From Ilex aquifolium (lineage: Eukaryota > Streptophyta > Magnoliopsida > Aquifoliales > Aquifoliaceae), in assembly GCA_951799425.1 (NCBI GenBank), contig OX637406.1, positions 29,382,390-29,446,389 on the forward strand: a stretch of 64,000 nucleotides of DNA. Direction: 5' to 3'. The number at the start of each line of letters is the position of its first letter. Positions within the stretch are counted from its first letter, which is position 1. The position numbers and the translations under genes are program-made. Below the pieces are notes generated by a model, which saw only the letters and a program-made list of their open reading frames with translations, was not told the origin of the DNA and did no database searches. Below, in pieces: positions 10,406 through 21,390 of the stretch.

Positions 10406-11660
10406 ATGAACCAATCCATTGAAGGCATGAATCAACAAACCAAACAAATGCAACAAATTTTTCAAGGCCTTGTTGGTCCTCCAAATCAACAAGGAACTCG
10501 GGATCTTCGTTCTGAAGGGGCTCACCCCAACCATGAACCAAACTTGGTGGATGAGCATAGTCAAAATGATTCTAGCAACATCATGAAGAAGATGCCTCTT
10601 TGAATCAAAAGTTCAAGGAGGTGAATGATCGAATTGGAGATGTGTTGAACACCATGAAAGCTCAAGCTCCAGAAATAGTTGAAACACTAGTTCAAAGGCT
10701 TGAGTCACCTTTTTCTCATGATGTCATCAACTACCCTCACCCAGCCAAGTTCAAGATGTCGACCATCAAAACTTTCCATGGCAAGAAGGATCCTTTGGAT
10801 CATTTGGAAACTTATAAATCTCTCATGTTACTGCACAACATCCATGATGCCATTATGTGTAAAGCTTTCCTTACCACATTGAAGGGAACAACTCATCATT
10901 GGTTCAATAGGCTCTCTCCCGAGTCTATTGGATCCTTCCTAGAGCTTAGCAAATGCTTCATTTCCCATTTTATTGGATGAATGCCTCAAAAGAAACTCGC
11001 CAGTTCTCTCCTCAACATCCAAAAGATGAAAGAATAGACTCTTATGCAGTATGCAACAAGGTTTACGGAAGGGTCCCTATAGATAGGTGATGTTGATGAC
11101 GAGATGGATTTTATAGCCTTTATAATCGGACTTAGGTCTTCTAGGTTCTATTTCTCTGTGCAAAAAAATTCCCCCAAAACTATGGCAGAGCTCTTTTCCA
11201 TAGCAGAGAGCCATATGAATATGGAGGATACGGTTAATACGAAGAAAGGTGTGGAAGGCTCTACCTTTGAGAAGAAAAGAACGGGCCAGGAAAAGTCAGA
11301 CAAAACAAGTACTTCGAAGAAGGGGAAAGTTGATTGTGTCCAAGCTAGGGATAGGTTAGGCCCCCGCTTAACTGCAGCAATGGCCCAGTGTACACTCCAC
11401 TGAATGCTTTGGTTGAACAAGTCCTCTTTCAAGTGCAAAATGAAAACCTCCTGAAATGTGTTGGAAAGATCAAAACACCTCCTAACAAATGAGACAGAGA
11501 TAAGTATTTTCATTTTTACCTTGACCACGGGCATGATACCGAAGATTGTTTCACCCTTTGGGATCAGATTGATGATCTAATCTTGAAGGGCCACCTAGGA
11601 AGATTTGTAGAAAGGAACCACCGAGAAGAAAGAGTCCCTCAAGAGCCTCGAGAGCATTAA
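10406..11660 (+). pseudogene. gag: Tat gag (broken)
   Basis: A coiled, Gln-rich start (10406-10590) leads, after a frame change near 10595, into the gag core: PAKFKMSTIKTFHGKKDP, DHLETYKSLMLLHN, AFLTTLKGTTHHWFNRL and a SFLELSKCFISHFIG block ending at a TGA (10978-10980). The frame then resumes with stops at about 11036 and 11080 and continues to 11403. After another frame change, a [14 protein letters not shown] block (about 11515-11560) corresponds to the Tat zinc-finger-like CPFH..HGHDTEEC motif with its first Cys lost. Structural protein of the virus-like particle; inactive here. Confidence 0.8.
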
Positions 11661-11839
11661 TAGCCAATGGGGGAATTCAAGGTGATCTCTGGATGATTTG
11701 CTTCAGGGGGAAAGCAACTCGGCAAGGAAAGCTTATGCCTAGTGAGCTCGGGTAGAGAAGGAAGAAATCAACCTTGTTCAACCAAAAAAGGTGCCCTGTA
11801 GAAATTCTCCCACAACATTCACAGATGAAGATCTCAAGG

Positions 11840-11990
11840 GGATCTGAACTCCACATGCTGTTCCTATGGTGATCTCCATGGTTGTTTCCAACCATATTGT
11901 TCGAAGAGTTCTGGTAGATAGTGGCAGCTCTATAGATGTCATATTCTTTCATGTCGTCAATCAGTTGGGCATAAGAAAGTAAAATTTTTG
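11840..11990 (+). pseudogene. pol: Tat aspartic protease fragment
   Basis: Translation gives RRVLVDSGSSIDVIFFH (about 11900-11950), the retropepsin active site D-S-G-S-S followed by the usual hydrophobic stretch. Stops flank it (near 11843 and 11980). It would process Gag-Pol; here it is not in an open frame with gag or RT. Confidence 0.75.
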
Positions 11991-12082
11991 CCCTTTCTAG
12001 GCCCCTTTGGTAGGTTTCTCCAGAGAAAGAGCCTATCTAGTGGGGGCAATTTTAATTCCTATCTTCTTGCCAGCAAACACTC

Positions 12083-13846
12083 ATGGTAGATTTCATAGTA
12101 ATGTATTGGCCCTCATCATATAACATGATATTGGGGCCTCTAACCCTGTATGCCCTCAAAGAAGTACCGTCAACTTATCATGTTCTCTTACGATTCCCAA
12201 ATAGTCAAGGTATTGGAGAGGTTCGAGGAGATCAGGCCATAGCAATGGAATGCTACGTCATATTAACAAGTTCCTCTCAGATTTTTGAAACTTGCCAGGT
12301 GGATAACCTAGATCCTAGAGATCCTAAAGACCCAGAGAGAGCATGCCCTGATGACTAGTTAGTTCTGGTGACCTTGGGAAGGGAACCTGACCAGATTACA
12401 TATGTGGATTCCAACCTTTCCCCTCATATTAAAAATGAGGTGCAGAAGTTCTTGCAAGAGAATATATATGTCTTTGCTTGGGGTCATGAGGAAATACCAG
12501 GTATAGATCCACAGGAGATAGTCCACAGACTTGATGTGGATCTCTCATTTGAACCAGTAAAGCAAAAGAGGAGAGATTTTGCCCTTGAAAGGGCCAAGGC
12601 AATCATTGAGGAAATGCATAAACTCCTATAAGCAAAGTTAATTCGAGAAGGCCACTATCTAGATTGGATAGCCAATGTTTTGCTTGTAGAGAAACACAAT
12701 GGAAAATGGAGGTTTTGCATAGATTTCACTGACTTGAATAAGGCGTGACCAAATGACTGCTTTCCACTTCCAATGCTTGACCTCTTGGTGGATGCAACAA
12801 CAGGTTTCCAGCTTCCCAGTTTTATGGATGCATTCTCAGGGTATAATCAAATCGGCATGCACCCAGACAACCAAGAGAAAACCTCATTTGCCACGAAGCA
12901 AGAGCTGTATTGCTACCTGGTCATGCCCTTTGGCCTAAAGAACGCCGATGCCACTTATTAGTGTTTGGTCATTCACATTTCTAAGAACCTTATTGGGAAA
13001 AGCATGGAGGTCTATGTTGATGACATGTTGGTAAAAAGACAAGAAGTTGAGGACGATGTGAGCAAGTTACAAGAAGCTTTCTAGGTCCTAATGAAGTATA
13101 AGATGAAGTTAAACCCCGTGAAATGTGATTTTGGGGTATCCTCAGGAAAATTTATGGGATTCATGGTGTCTCAAAGGGCAATTGAGGCAAACCCAAAAAA
13201 AATTCAAGCTCTAATGGATATGCACTCGCCTCAAAATATTAAAGAGATGTAGTGCCTTACTAGACGTGTAGAAGCACTCAATAGGTTTATATTATGGGAC
13301 AGTGATAAATGTTTTCCTTTCTTTAAGACATTGAAGAAAGCTTTTGAATGGACATCAAAATATGAGGCAAGCCCCCATTATTATCAGCGCCAGTTGAAAG
13401 AGAGGTTATGTACCTTTATCTAGCTGTTTCAGATGAAACCATCAGTTCTGCCCTGATAATAGAAGAACAAAGAGCTCAAAATCCAGTATACTAAACTAGC
13501 CATGTCCTGAAAGGAGCAGAAGTAAGGTATTCGAGGATAGAGAAAGTAGCTTTGGCACTGATCTCTACAGTGCGAAAGTTGTGCCCATACTTCCAAGCTC
13601 ACCCAATCGTTGTCATGACTGACTCTCGAATCCGACAAGTTTTACAGTAACCAGAAATCTCTGGAAGGCTTGCTAAATGGGCCATTGAGTTGGGTGAGTT
13701 CGATATAACATATCAGCCAAGAACAGCCATCAAGGGCAAGCATTGGTGGACTTTATTGTTTAAAATACCTCGTCCGAATAAACCCAGTCATCAAACAGCT
13801 TGGAAAAAAAGAGTTGGATCCTCTTTACCAATGATGCATCAAATTC
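12083..13846 (+). pseudogene. pol: Tat reverse transcriptase and RNase H (broken, truncated)
   Basis: The linker (12083-12358) and RT (from 12368) show the family order: LDVDLSFEPVKQKRRDFA, VLLVEKHNGKWRFCIDFTDLNKA, FPLPMLDLLVD, FMDAFSGYNQI, TSFATKQELYCYLVMPFGLKNADATY and the catalytic YVDDMLVK block (about 13015-13035), which is intact. Stops occur at about 12630, 12747, 12960 and 13083. RNase H sequence (EVRYSRIEKVALALI, then MTDSRI near 13618) is decayed. The frame then reaches FTNDASNSEG, the start of the second RNase H of Tat elements, and meets the 3' LTR at 13847. Everything after that, including integrase, is missing. Confidence 0.85.
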
Positions 13847-14551
13847 TGAGGGAGAATTTAATCTCAACTAAGGGAAAGGTCCTAGTTGGCACTATCTTTA
13901 CAAATGTAACTGTTGACTGACCTGTTAGCAAGAAAGGAAAGCTGGAGGAGTAATGAGCTCAGATAATAGCTTTCCCCAGCTCGGTCGAAACCAAAAGGAT
14001 GGTAAAGCTTATCCCGAATTTTTAGGAACCTTATCTGCCAAAAACCTACTCAAATGAAGGATTCGTTTAGATATTATGGGGAAGATGATGCGGTAAAGGG
14101 ATAAAGATAAGACCATACACTCGTCAAGCCTTATCCATGCGATCAAACAGACTCCAAGCACAACTAAGACTCTGGATGGTTATCCCAATAAGGGATAAAT
14201 TCCATAGAAGTCAAGACTCCTCAACCAAAAGGAGATTAGGTAAATTCAAACTACCAGGAGAGTCTAGAGCCCACTCTCCCTGGGACACCTATCAAAATAC
14301 TATAAAATGGGACCTCTAGGGTAAGACCCAGATAAGCACACTAAGCCCAGTTAAATTGATGCACCTTAAAATTCTCAGACACTGAATTAAGCATCAAAGG
14401 GTCAACCCTTGGAGTACCCCTCCGATCTCTAACTTTCTTTTCAAGTACCATAATCAACAAAAACCCCACACAGAGCTTGGGAAAAGGTGTAGCCAAGCCT
14501 AGATCAACCCCAACAAATTGAGAATAGTTCGACACTTTTTTTACTCCAACA
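13847..14551 (+). repeat. Tat 3' LTR
   Basis: 705 bp, starts TGAGGGAGAATTTAATC and ends CTCCAACA; direct repeat of 9466-10173. Its first bases overlap the coding word TCTGAGGG of the second RNase H, a likely deletion joint. Confidence 0.85.
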
Positions 14552-14667
14552 ATGTTAATCTATAATAAATAGCATAGGGAATCATTTAAAATAAGTTTAT
14601 AAAATATCGCCTGATTTGGAATTGAGAAACCCTACTAGTCTTGGTATTTCGATTTGAAATAGTCAAA

Positions 14668-14726
<59 letters not shown>

Positions 14727-15403
14727 TATTTTTTGATGAAATTTAAAACGCGCACTCAATTTAACTATTTAAAAATAAATATAAAATTTATTTGGAAAAA
14801 AATACCCAAAACTGGGTTAAATTGGATAAGCATTCAAAAATGCTAGTACTACTAGAACTTAAATAAACAAGATTTTGTTTCAATTCAATGCATCCAGCTA
14901 AGAGGAAGAGGAATATGATTAGTCTTTTGTGAAAGTGCCCCACCCGCAGTCTAACCAAGAAAACCTCCTTTCTCGATTCTGATCTCTGGTAGGGTAGGGT
15001 GGGAGGTACCGCTTAGATTGTGGCCAATCTTCCTAACAACATCTAGGTCGGGCTTAGGGCACGTGAAACTCATCACTACACTCAAAATTGGAAGGAAAAA
15101 AAAACCCACCCAGTGGACTGTCGAGCTAGAAGTCCTACGACATAGGAGTAGGATTCTCTAAAAAGCCAAGGTCATGGGTGCTCAAGAGGGCCCACTTGGA
15201 GACTTGGGATCTTAGTAGGAAATGCGAAGAAATTTTAAACAACATAATGATATGGGTATTGAATTGACCTCAAATTTTATCGAGACCTTTATACAGACGT
15301 TATGAAACTTTTGGCACGGACCAGAGGTCCATCGAAGACCGAACACACCTTCACGTGCCATTGGGGTGTCCTGTGGTTCCTCCCTCCACTTCATCCCCCT
15401 CAA
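14552..15403 (-). mobile_element. Inverted piece of a Tekay LTR
   Basis: Reverse complement matches 17340-17767: GGTAGGGTTTCTCAATTC, CCACAGGACACCCC, AATTTGAGGTCAATTCAATA. It continues the inverted piece at 9060-9465 on the other side of the Tat element and ends at a junction with plus-oriented LTR at 15404. Confidence 0.75.
14664..14725. repeat. A-run and (TA)n microsatellite
   Basis: About 12 A followed by roughly 24 TA units within the inverted Tekay LTR piece. Confidence 0.95.
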
Positions 15404-16152
15404 AATGTTGGATTGTATGTTCGTATTGACTCTAAGTGGTCTATTAGTAGGTGGCAGGGATTGAACTTCCAGTTTACCTTTGTTTTTGTTAAATAGTGTA
15501 TGAGGGTTTCGTTACTATTTATAATAAGGGGATGTGACTGAAAAGTATATTTGATGTAATACTAAAAGGTTGTTATTCATACCATTAGAATAAGAGCTTA
15601 ACCAATGTTTGAGGAATGTGTTGTTTACTTCTAATGGAGGCTATTAGCCCACTAAATATTATGGAAATCGATTCGAGGCTTGATAGTTTGGTATCAGAGC
15701 ATAGGTTTGAGATTCTATAGACTGTCCTAAGTTTAGCTACTTAGGATTGTGACTTGTGGGTATTGGTGGAATTGATTTGTGATGAACATAATATTTATCA
15801 TATCAAAGGTTTTACTAGTGTTGACTTATCTATCTGTTTGTGGATTAAATTTGATTTTATAGGAAATTAGTTTCAGGGATGATTTGTGCTCAAGCTATTT
15901 GGATTGTGGTCACACCAATATGACTAGTATTTTACTAGATTTGTGTAGCAATAGAGTAGTGAAACATTCAAGTGGAAACCAAGTGAACATGATAAAGGAT
16001 GTGTGTTTATGATGACGAATAATGAGGATATGTTAGAGTGTTGAGGTAAGTATAAATTTTGAATAGGTATTTTGATATTAGTAGATACATTTATGCATAG
16101 TATGGTGTAAGAGTAAAATTTTGAGGACAATTTCTTTTTAAGGTGGGTATAC
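15404..16152 (+). mobile_element. Tekay 5' LTR end, primer site and tiny internal region
   Basis: 15404-15685 matches the last part of the LTR at 16153-18610, with 18139-18362 missing. The primer site TTGGTATCAGAGC (tRNA-iMet) follows at 15688-15700. Only about 450 bp of internal sequence remain. Its end (TTTTGAGGACAATTTCTT, then AAGGTGGGTATAC) is the decayed tail of the chromovirus integrase frame plus polypurine tract, next to the 3' LTR. All of gag and pol is gone. Confidence 0.75.
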
Positions 16153-18610
16153 TATAACGACTTGGTGTTCGGTGATCAAGAATTGGGTCAGAAATGAGTG
16201 TGCGCAATTAGGGGTTCAAAAATTGGACTATGAATTGATTACTAGGAGTGAGTGCGTAGGTGTTCTAGTAATGATTAGGATGTTAATTTAGGATAGGAAT
16301 GTGACTGGTGAAGAGAAATAAAGGTAATGTGTATTGGGGAGTTAGGGGTGTAAGGATGGCATTTACGGATCAAATCAAAGGTTGATTTGAGTCTTAAAAA
16401 TTTAATTGATAATTTTTCTAGCTGTTGATTTAATCTGTTTGTAATTTTAAGAAAAAAATATTTTTAATTGATTTTTGAAATTGAGCAAGAAATAGGAAAT
16501 TTACAAGTTTGCCCTTGAGGTAACAAGCACCTTGATGTTTACTTGGTGGCGGGTGGAAACTCTTCCTTGTTGCATGCTCTCCATAGAGCTACTTGGAGGG
16601 AGTGACTCCTGCTTGTTTGAAGTATAAGAAGTGGAGGAAAATCGGGTAGAAGAGAGAGAGAGAAGTTTACAGAGAGAAACACCAAGCTTGAAAATTTGGA
16701 TTTCTACAGAGGCAACTTCGAGCTCAAAGAGGTATGCAGCTAATATTGATGCTAGGAATTCATTCTTGTGCTTAGATTTTAGCTTGGGTTAATATACATG
16801 CATGAATTTGAGTTTTAAAGTTTCGGGTGTTAGGGTTTAATGAAACAGGTTTGTGGATTGTGGTTGTTTTGAGTTATTTGGTGGATTGGGTGGTGTTTTG
16901 GGGATTTCAAGGAGATGTCTGGTGGTGGTTTGGAGGCTAGTCATGGCTTGTAATAGTGTGGTGGTGAAGGTAAAGTTTTGGTCATGGAGTTTTTTATCTC
17001 CATGGTTTTGGGGTGAAGTTTCGAAGGGGGGCCATTCCTAGCTAATTTGGACCTTCAAAATCCATTGGTGGTCTCAAAAATGGGTTTAGGGGTCGTTTGG
17101 GGGGAGAAATCGTGAGTTAGAGGTCTGGCCATCATGGAAAAACCTTATTTTGTTTGTAACTTTGACTTCATTTTTTGATGGGTTTAAGTTAATTTGAAGC
17201 TTGAAACCTACGGGGTTTGATAGAGTACTGTGAGGTGTGTTTAGGTTCTCAATTTAGGTTGAATGGGGTACAGGAGAGTGAGAAATAGTGGGTGAAATAG
17301 GAGGAGTAGAAGCTAAAGTGGGGAACCTAGGATTTTGGTCAAGGCAAATGAGGAAGATGAAGTGGAGGGAGGTACCACAGGACACCCCGATGGCGTGTGA
17401 AAGCACGTCCAGTGTCCAATGGACTTTTGGTTGGTGCCAAAAGTTCTGTAACATCCATGGAAAGGTCCCGGTAAAATTTGAGGTCAATCCAATACCCGTA
17501 TCAATATGCGGTGTAAAATGTCTATTTTGCACTCTGGGGCCAATTCGACCTAGTTTTTGGGTAATTTTCCAAATAAATTTTATATTCATTCCTAAATAGT
17601 TAAATTGAGTATGTGTATAAAATTTCATCAAAAAAAAAAATTGTTTTATTTTTGGCTATTTCATATCGAAATACTGAGACTGGTAGGGTTTCTCAATTCT
17701 GGATCCGACGATATTTTCCAAACTTGTTTTTAAATTATTTCATATGCTATTTATGATCAACTAACATGTTTTGAAATATATGGTTGGGTGTTTGAACATT
17801 GACTTGGAATCCAGAACCAGATTAGGGTTTGAGTGCGGTTCGCATTAATTATTCGTATTGTTCAACTGTTCGAAATGTTCATATTATTTGTATTGAATGA
17901 AACACATGGGTCCTTTTTGAATTAAATGCAAGTGTGCAATGGTCGCGTGGCGGAGGGTAGAAATACTCTATGAGAAACCCTTTATGACCTTAACATGGAA
18001 TTTGAGGGACTTTCACTTTGAGGAAAATATGCTCCCCAAATCCTCTATTGGGGAGCATATCTTCCTCGGGGTGAAAGTCCCTCAAAATGTTGGATCGTAT
18101 GTTTGTATTGAGCCTGAGTGATCTATTAGGATGATTGCCCACCAGTGCAGCACTATATTGATGTTATGATTGTATTATTGTTTTCAAACTTTTATTCATT
18201 TGCTCAATGTTTTTTGCTCTATTATATATTTATGAAATGATTTATTTTGATATTGCCCAATCATGTCAAATTATGTTATTTTCAAACTCACATGCTTTGG
18301 AATTGAGTTACTCTATTGAGTTGTTGATGCTCATCCTACATTATTTCTCCTTTTTCAGATTAGCAGGTGGCGGGGAAGTTCGTGAATGATTGAACTGCCA
18401 GTTTATGCTTTTGTTAAATAGTGTCTGAGGGTTTCATTACTATTTGTAATAAGAGAATGTGATTGAAGAGTGTATTTGATGTAATACTGCAAGGTTGTTA
18501 CTCATATCATTGGTATTAGAGCTTAACCATTGTTTGAGGACTGTGTTGTTTACTTCTAATGGAGGCTATTAGCACTTTGAATATTAGGGAAATGGATTTG
18601 GGACTTGACA
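16153..18610 (+). mobile_element. Tekay-type 3' LTR
   Basis: 2458 bp, starts TATAACGACTTGG (decayed TGTAAC...) and ends GGGACTTGACA. It follows the polypurine tract and shares its end with 15404-15685 (AGGCTATTAG, GTTGTTTACTTCTAATGG). A TATA-like AGTATAAGAAG is near 16621. No clear palindrome cluster seen in this LTR. Confidence 0.75.
18004..18083. repeat. Long near-perfect hairpin (36-bp arms)
   Basis: Left arm 18004-18039, loop of 8 at 18040-18047, right arm 18048-18083. The arms differ at four positions, all C to T or G to A. The homologous LTR piece at 9060-9465 has the right arm but an unrelated left arm, so the fold-back arose in this copy. Confidence 0.9.
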
Positions 18611-19661
18611 CAAGGGAGGTTAGACTTATCCCCTTTTTCAATATTTGACGCATGAAACTCTACCATCAGATAAGGTGGAAGCTCAGAACCTCAATCGAAA
18701 GGGTAGAAGGCATCTGATAACAAGTGGAACCCTGTACAAGAGAAGGTTTCTCTCTGCCATACCCGCACTGCATGGAATTAGAAGATGCTCAGTATGTTCT
18801 CAGTGAGATCCATGAAGGAATCTTCGTCAACCATTCTAGAGGAAGAGCTCTAAAAGCTCTCCGTCAAGGATATTACTGGCCCACTATGTAAAGGGATGCC
18901 ATTGAATTATCACGAAGCTGTGACAAATGACAGAGGTTTGTTAATGTCCTCAAAAGTCCCCCTCAGGAACTCATCCCTATGACTAGCCCTTGACCTTTCA
19001 CACAATGAGGCATTGACATAGTAGGCCCATTGCCAACTTGGCAAGGGGAAAAATAGATTTGTAGTAATTGCCATTGATTACTTCACTAAGTGATCAGTGA
19101 TGGAACCATTGGCTGCAATCACCAACGAAAAGCTTAGGGGTTTTGTATGGAGATCCATAGTCTGTCGTTTTGGAGTACCTAGAGTTTTGCTAATTGATAA
19201 TGGGAAGCAGATTGACAATGACTCCTTTAGGGAGTTCTGTTATGACTTAGGAATTTGGAACAATTATTCGTCCCTTATCCACCCTCAAGCTAATGGACAG
19301 ACTGAAGTCACCATCAAAACTCTATTGAAAAGATTGAAGACAAGGTTGAAAGCTTCAAAAGGGATGTGGATAGAAGAGCTCCCCAACATCCTAATGGGCA
19401 TACAGAACCACAGTAAGGTCCCCTACCAGAGAAATCCCTTGCTCCTTAGCCTTTGGGACTGAAACAGTGATCCCAGTTAAGATAGGGCTAGCATCTACTA
19501 GAGTCAGACTGCGAAGTACTACGACAAGAGAGTGAAGATCCGAGAATTCTCTATAAGAGAGTTAGTATTGAAGAAAGTGACTCTGCTTCTAGAGATTCCA
19601 AACAAGGAAATCTAGGGCCAAACTTACAAGGTCCCTATCGGGTCAGCCGAATGGTGAGACC
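18611..19661 (+). pseudogene. pol: Tat-lineage integrase of an older copy (broken)
   Basis: Translation shows the end of the spacer before integrase, then FSLPYPH and the zinc-binding HHCC region (EIHEGIFVNH...ALRQGYYWP...SCDK near 18800-18930). The core start GIDIVGPLP follows (about 19010-19040), then FGVPRVLLIDNG (second catalytic Asp), and IHPQANGQTEVTIKTLL with the catalytic Glu (about 19275-19325). The C-terminal part runs to GPYRVSRM-like sequence ending at 19655. Several stops are present, including one shortly after the second block. The Tekay element abuts it at 18610 and the Athila I LTR at 19662, so both elements sit in or beside this older Tat copy. It need not belong to the Tat copy at 9466-14551. 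Confidence 0.75.
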
Positions 19662-21374
19662 TGACTTGAACCGAAATGTGTACACCCAAGTGCAGGCGGT
19701 CAAGTTGTAGTAATAATCCGGTTAAGTCCGGAGTCGAATCCACAGGAAACTAATGTTGGTGTTTCAGAGTAAGTAATGATAGAGACCAAAGTTACTAGAA
19801 CCCTTGAGATTTGAAGTTATGATGTTTATGGATTTTCCTGGACATAATATATGATTCTTTCCAAGGGGATTTTCTAGAAAAAATATAATATTCGTTCAAA
19901 TGTAAAAGTCACCCTTTAACTCGAGGATCTGGACATGTATTCAATCATCTGATTGTTATACTTGTGCTTGAGAACTCAATTAACCCCTGTGTCAACAACA
20001 AGTTAATTGGAGGATAAAGATGGATTGTAGGAATTAAGAGTATGGTTCCGATGTCATTGTAGAGATGTACAAGAATTGTCCATGCCGAGACTTAACCCGT
20101 CTACAAACAAGAAAGTAGTTCTACAAGCCATCCAACCACTATGTTAGTATTCTATTCTTAGTTGAAGCACAATAATGGTGAAGATTGAAATATAGTCATA
20201 AAGATCTAGCTGGAGTACTTGCAAATAACCAATGAGTCTTCCTATGCCAAGAGTCATCTATGTCATAGAAAGGACTCATGGTTGTACAAAGTACCTTAGC
20301 TTTGCTAGATGTATTCAATCATTCAATAAGTAAGTGAAAGATAAAGCATTAAGCATAAACGAAATGCACTATTATAACTTCCAAATGATTTATACATCTC
20401 CATCACCTCTTACTAAAGAGTGAATGAGAAACTACTCACTCTTCATGGCTTTAAGAAAGCTAGAAAAGTGAGTGATTCTCATCCCTCCAAGTAAAAGAGT
20501 TACAAGGTACAATACACTACACAATGAGCCTATCTTCGATGAAGAATGAGTGAATCACTTTCCACCCTTCAAGGCTTTGAGCAAGCTAGAAAAGTGGAAG
20601 AGTTTCACTCCTCTAAGGGAAGAGAGAAGCTCAAACAATGGAAGCTAATGAAACTAATAATGAAAGTAGAACGCTAGTCACTTTTGGAGGGTTTCCTCCT
20701 CAACCAAAAGATGATCTATCTCTCTCTATGTATGTTTATCTATATCTAAGTGCAAGTCTCCTCTTGAAGCTCCCACAATGGAGGTATTTATAGGCAAAGA
20801 GGAGGGGGTAAGGAAGAGTAAAGGAATAGTTCAAAGTCCTCATAGTCCAAGTGAATGCCCCAAGGTCCGGATAGAAAATCAACCATTCTGTAGCCTGTTT
20901 GGGGACTACGTTTGAATGTAGTATGGCGTTCAAACGTTGAATCTTGTCTTCTGTGATAGGCGTTCGAACACTTAATGGAGTTTGGCATGTCTCATTACCC
21001 TGGCAGTCTGGTCCTCAAATAATTCAAGATGGCGTTTGAACGTGGATTGACATTCGAACGTTCTACTCAAGTAGCTCTTGTTCTTCTGGAAGAATAACTG
21101 CAACATGCCATATGCCATCGCTCTAGCACTCTTCCAAGGGCCCTCAATTATTTCTAGATGGGCGTTCAAACATTAATTGACATTCGAACGTTGATGTCTT
21201 GCTTTAAACTTCTCCAATTTTCTTCCGGAACACGTGGGTGTTGCATGAAAGTTTGGTATCCATTGACTTTAGGCTTTTGTGTAACTTTGTCCTAAAATGT
21301 CATCATTTAAACTCCATCAAAGCATAATTAGTCTTGTAAAAGCATAGTAAGGTGCTAATTTTAGCTTTTCATCA
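19662..21374 (-). mobile_element. Athila I 3' LTR, CGTTCGAACG type
   Basis: 1713 bp; in element direction starts TGATGAAAAGC and ends TTCAAGTCA. Homologous over its length to the solo LTR at 30540-32489 (GTGTACACCCAAGTGCAG, ATCCGG...CCGGAGTCGAATCCACAG, ACTAAAGAGTGAATGAGAAA) and in part to 40517-41043. Confidence 0.85.
20785..21190 (-). promoter_or_regulatory. Athila I LTR promoter: decayed CGTTCGAACG pairs and TATA box
   Basis: TATAAATA is on the minus strand at 20785-20792. Seven sites lie upstream at 20909, 20927, 20961, 21033, 21051, 21163 and 21181. Three pairs are spaced exactly 18 bp. None is perfect: the nine base changes are all CpG transitions. Confidence 0.75.
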
Positions 21375-21390
21375 CACCCCCAACCTAAAT
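21375..21390 (-). other. Athila I polypurine tract
   Basis: Minus-strand ATTTAGGTTGGGGGTG directly before the LTR start. Confidence 0.85.

Larger units (their letters stand above)
9466..14551 (+). mobile_element. Tat-lineage Ty3 element with both LTRs, 3' half of pol deleted
   Basis: 5086 bp between a degenerate 5-bp duplication (ACGTA 9461-9465, ATGTT 14552-14556). The interrupted Tekay LTR reads ACATGTT at this point in the copy at 17765, which supports the insertion. Contents in order: LTR, primer site, gag, protease, RT, RNase H, start of the second (archaeal-type) RNase H, LTR. Integrase is absent. Confidence 0.8.
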
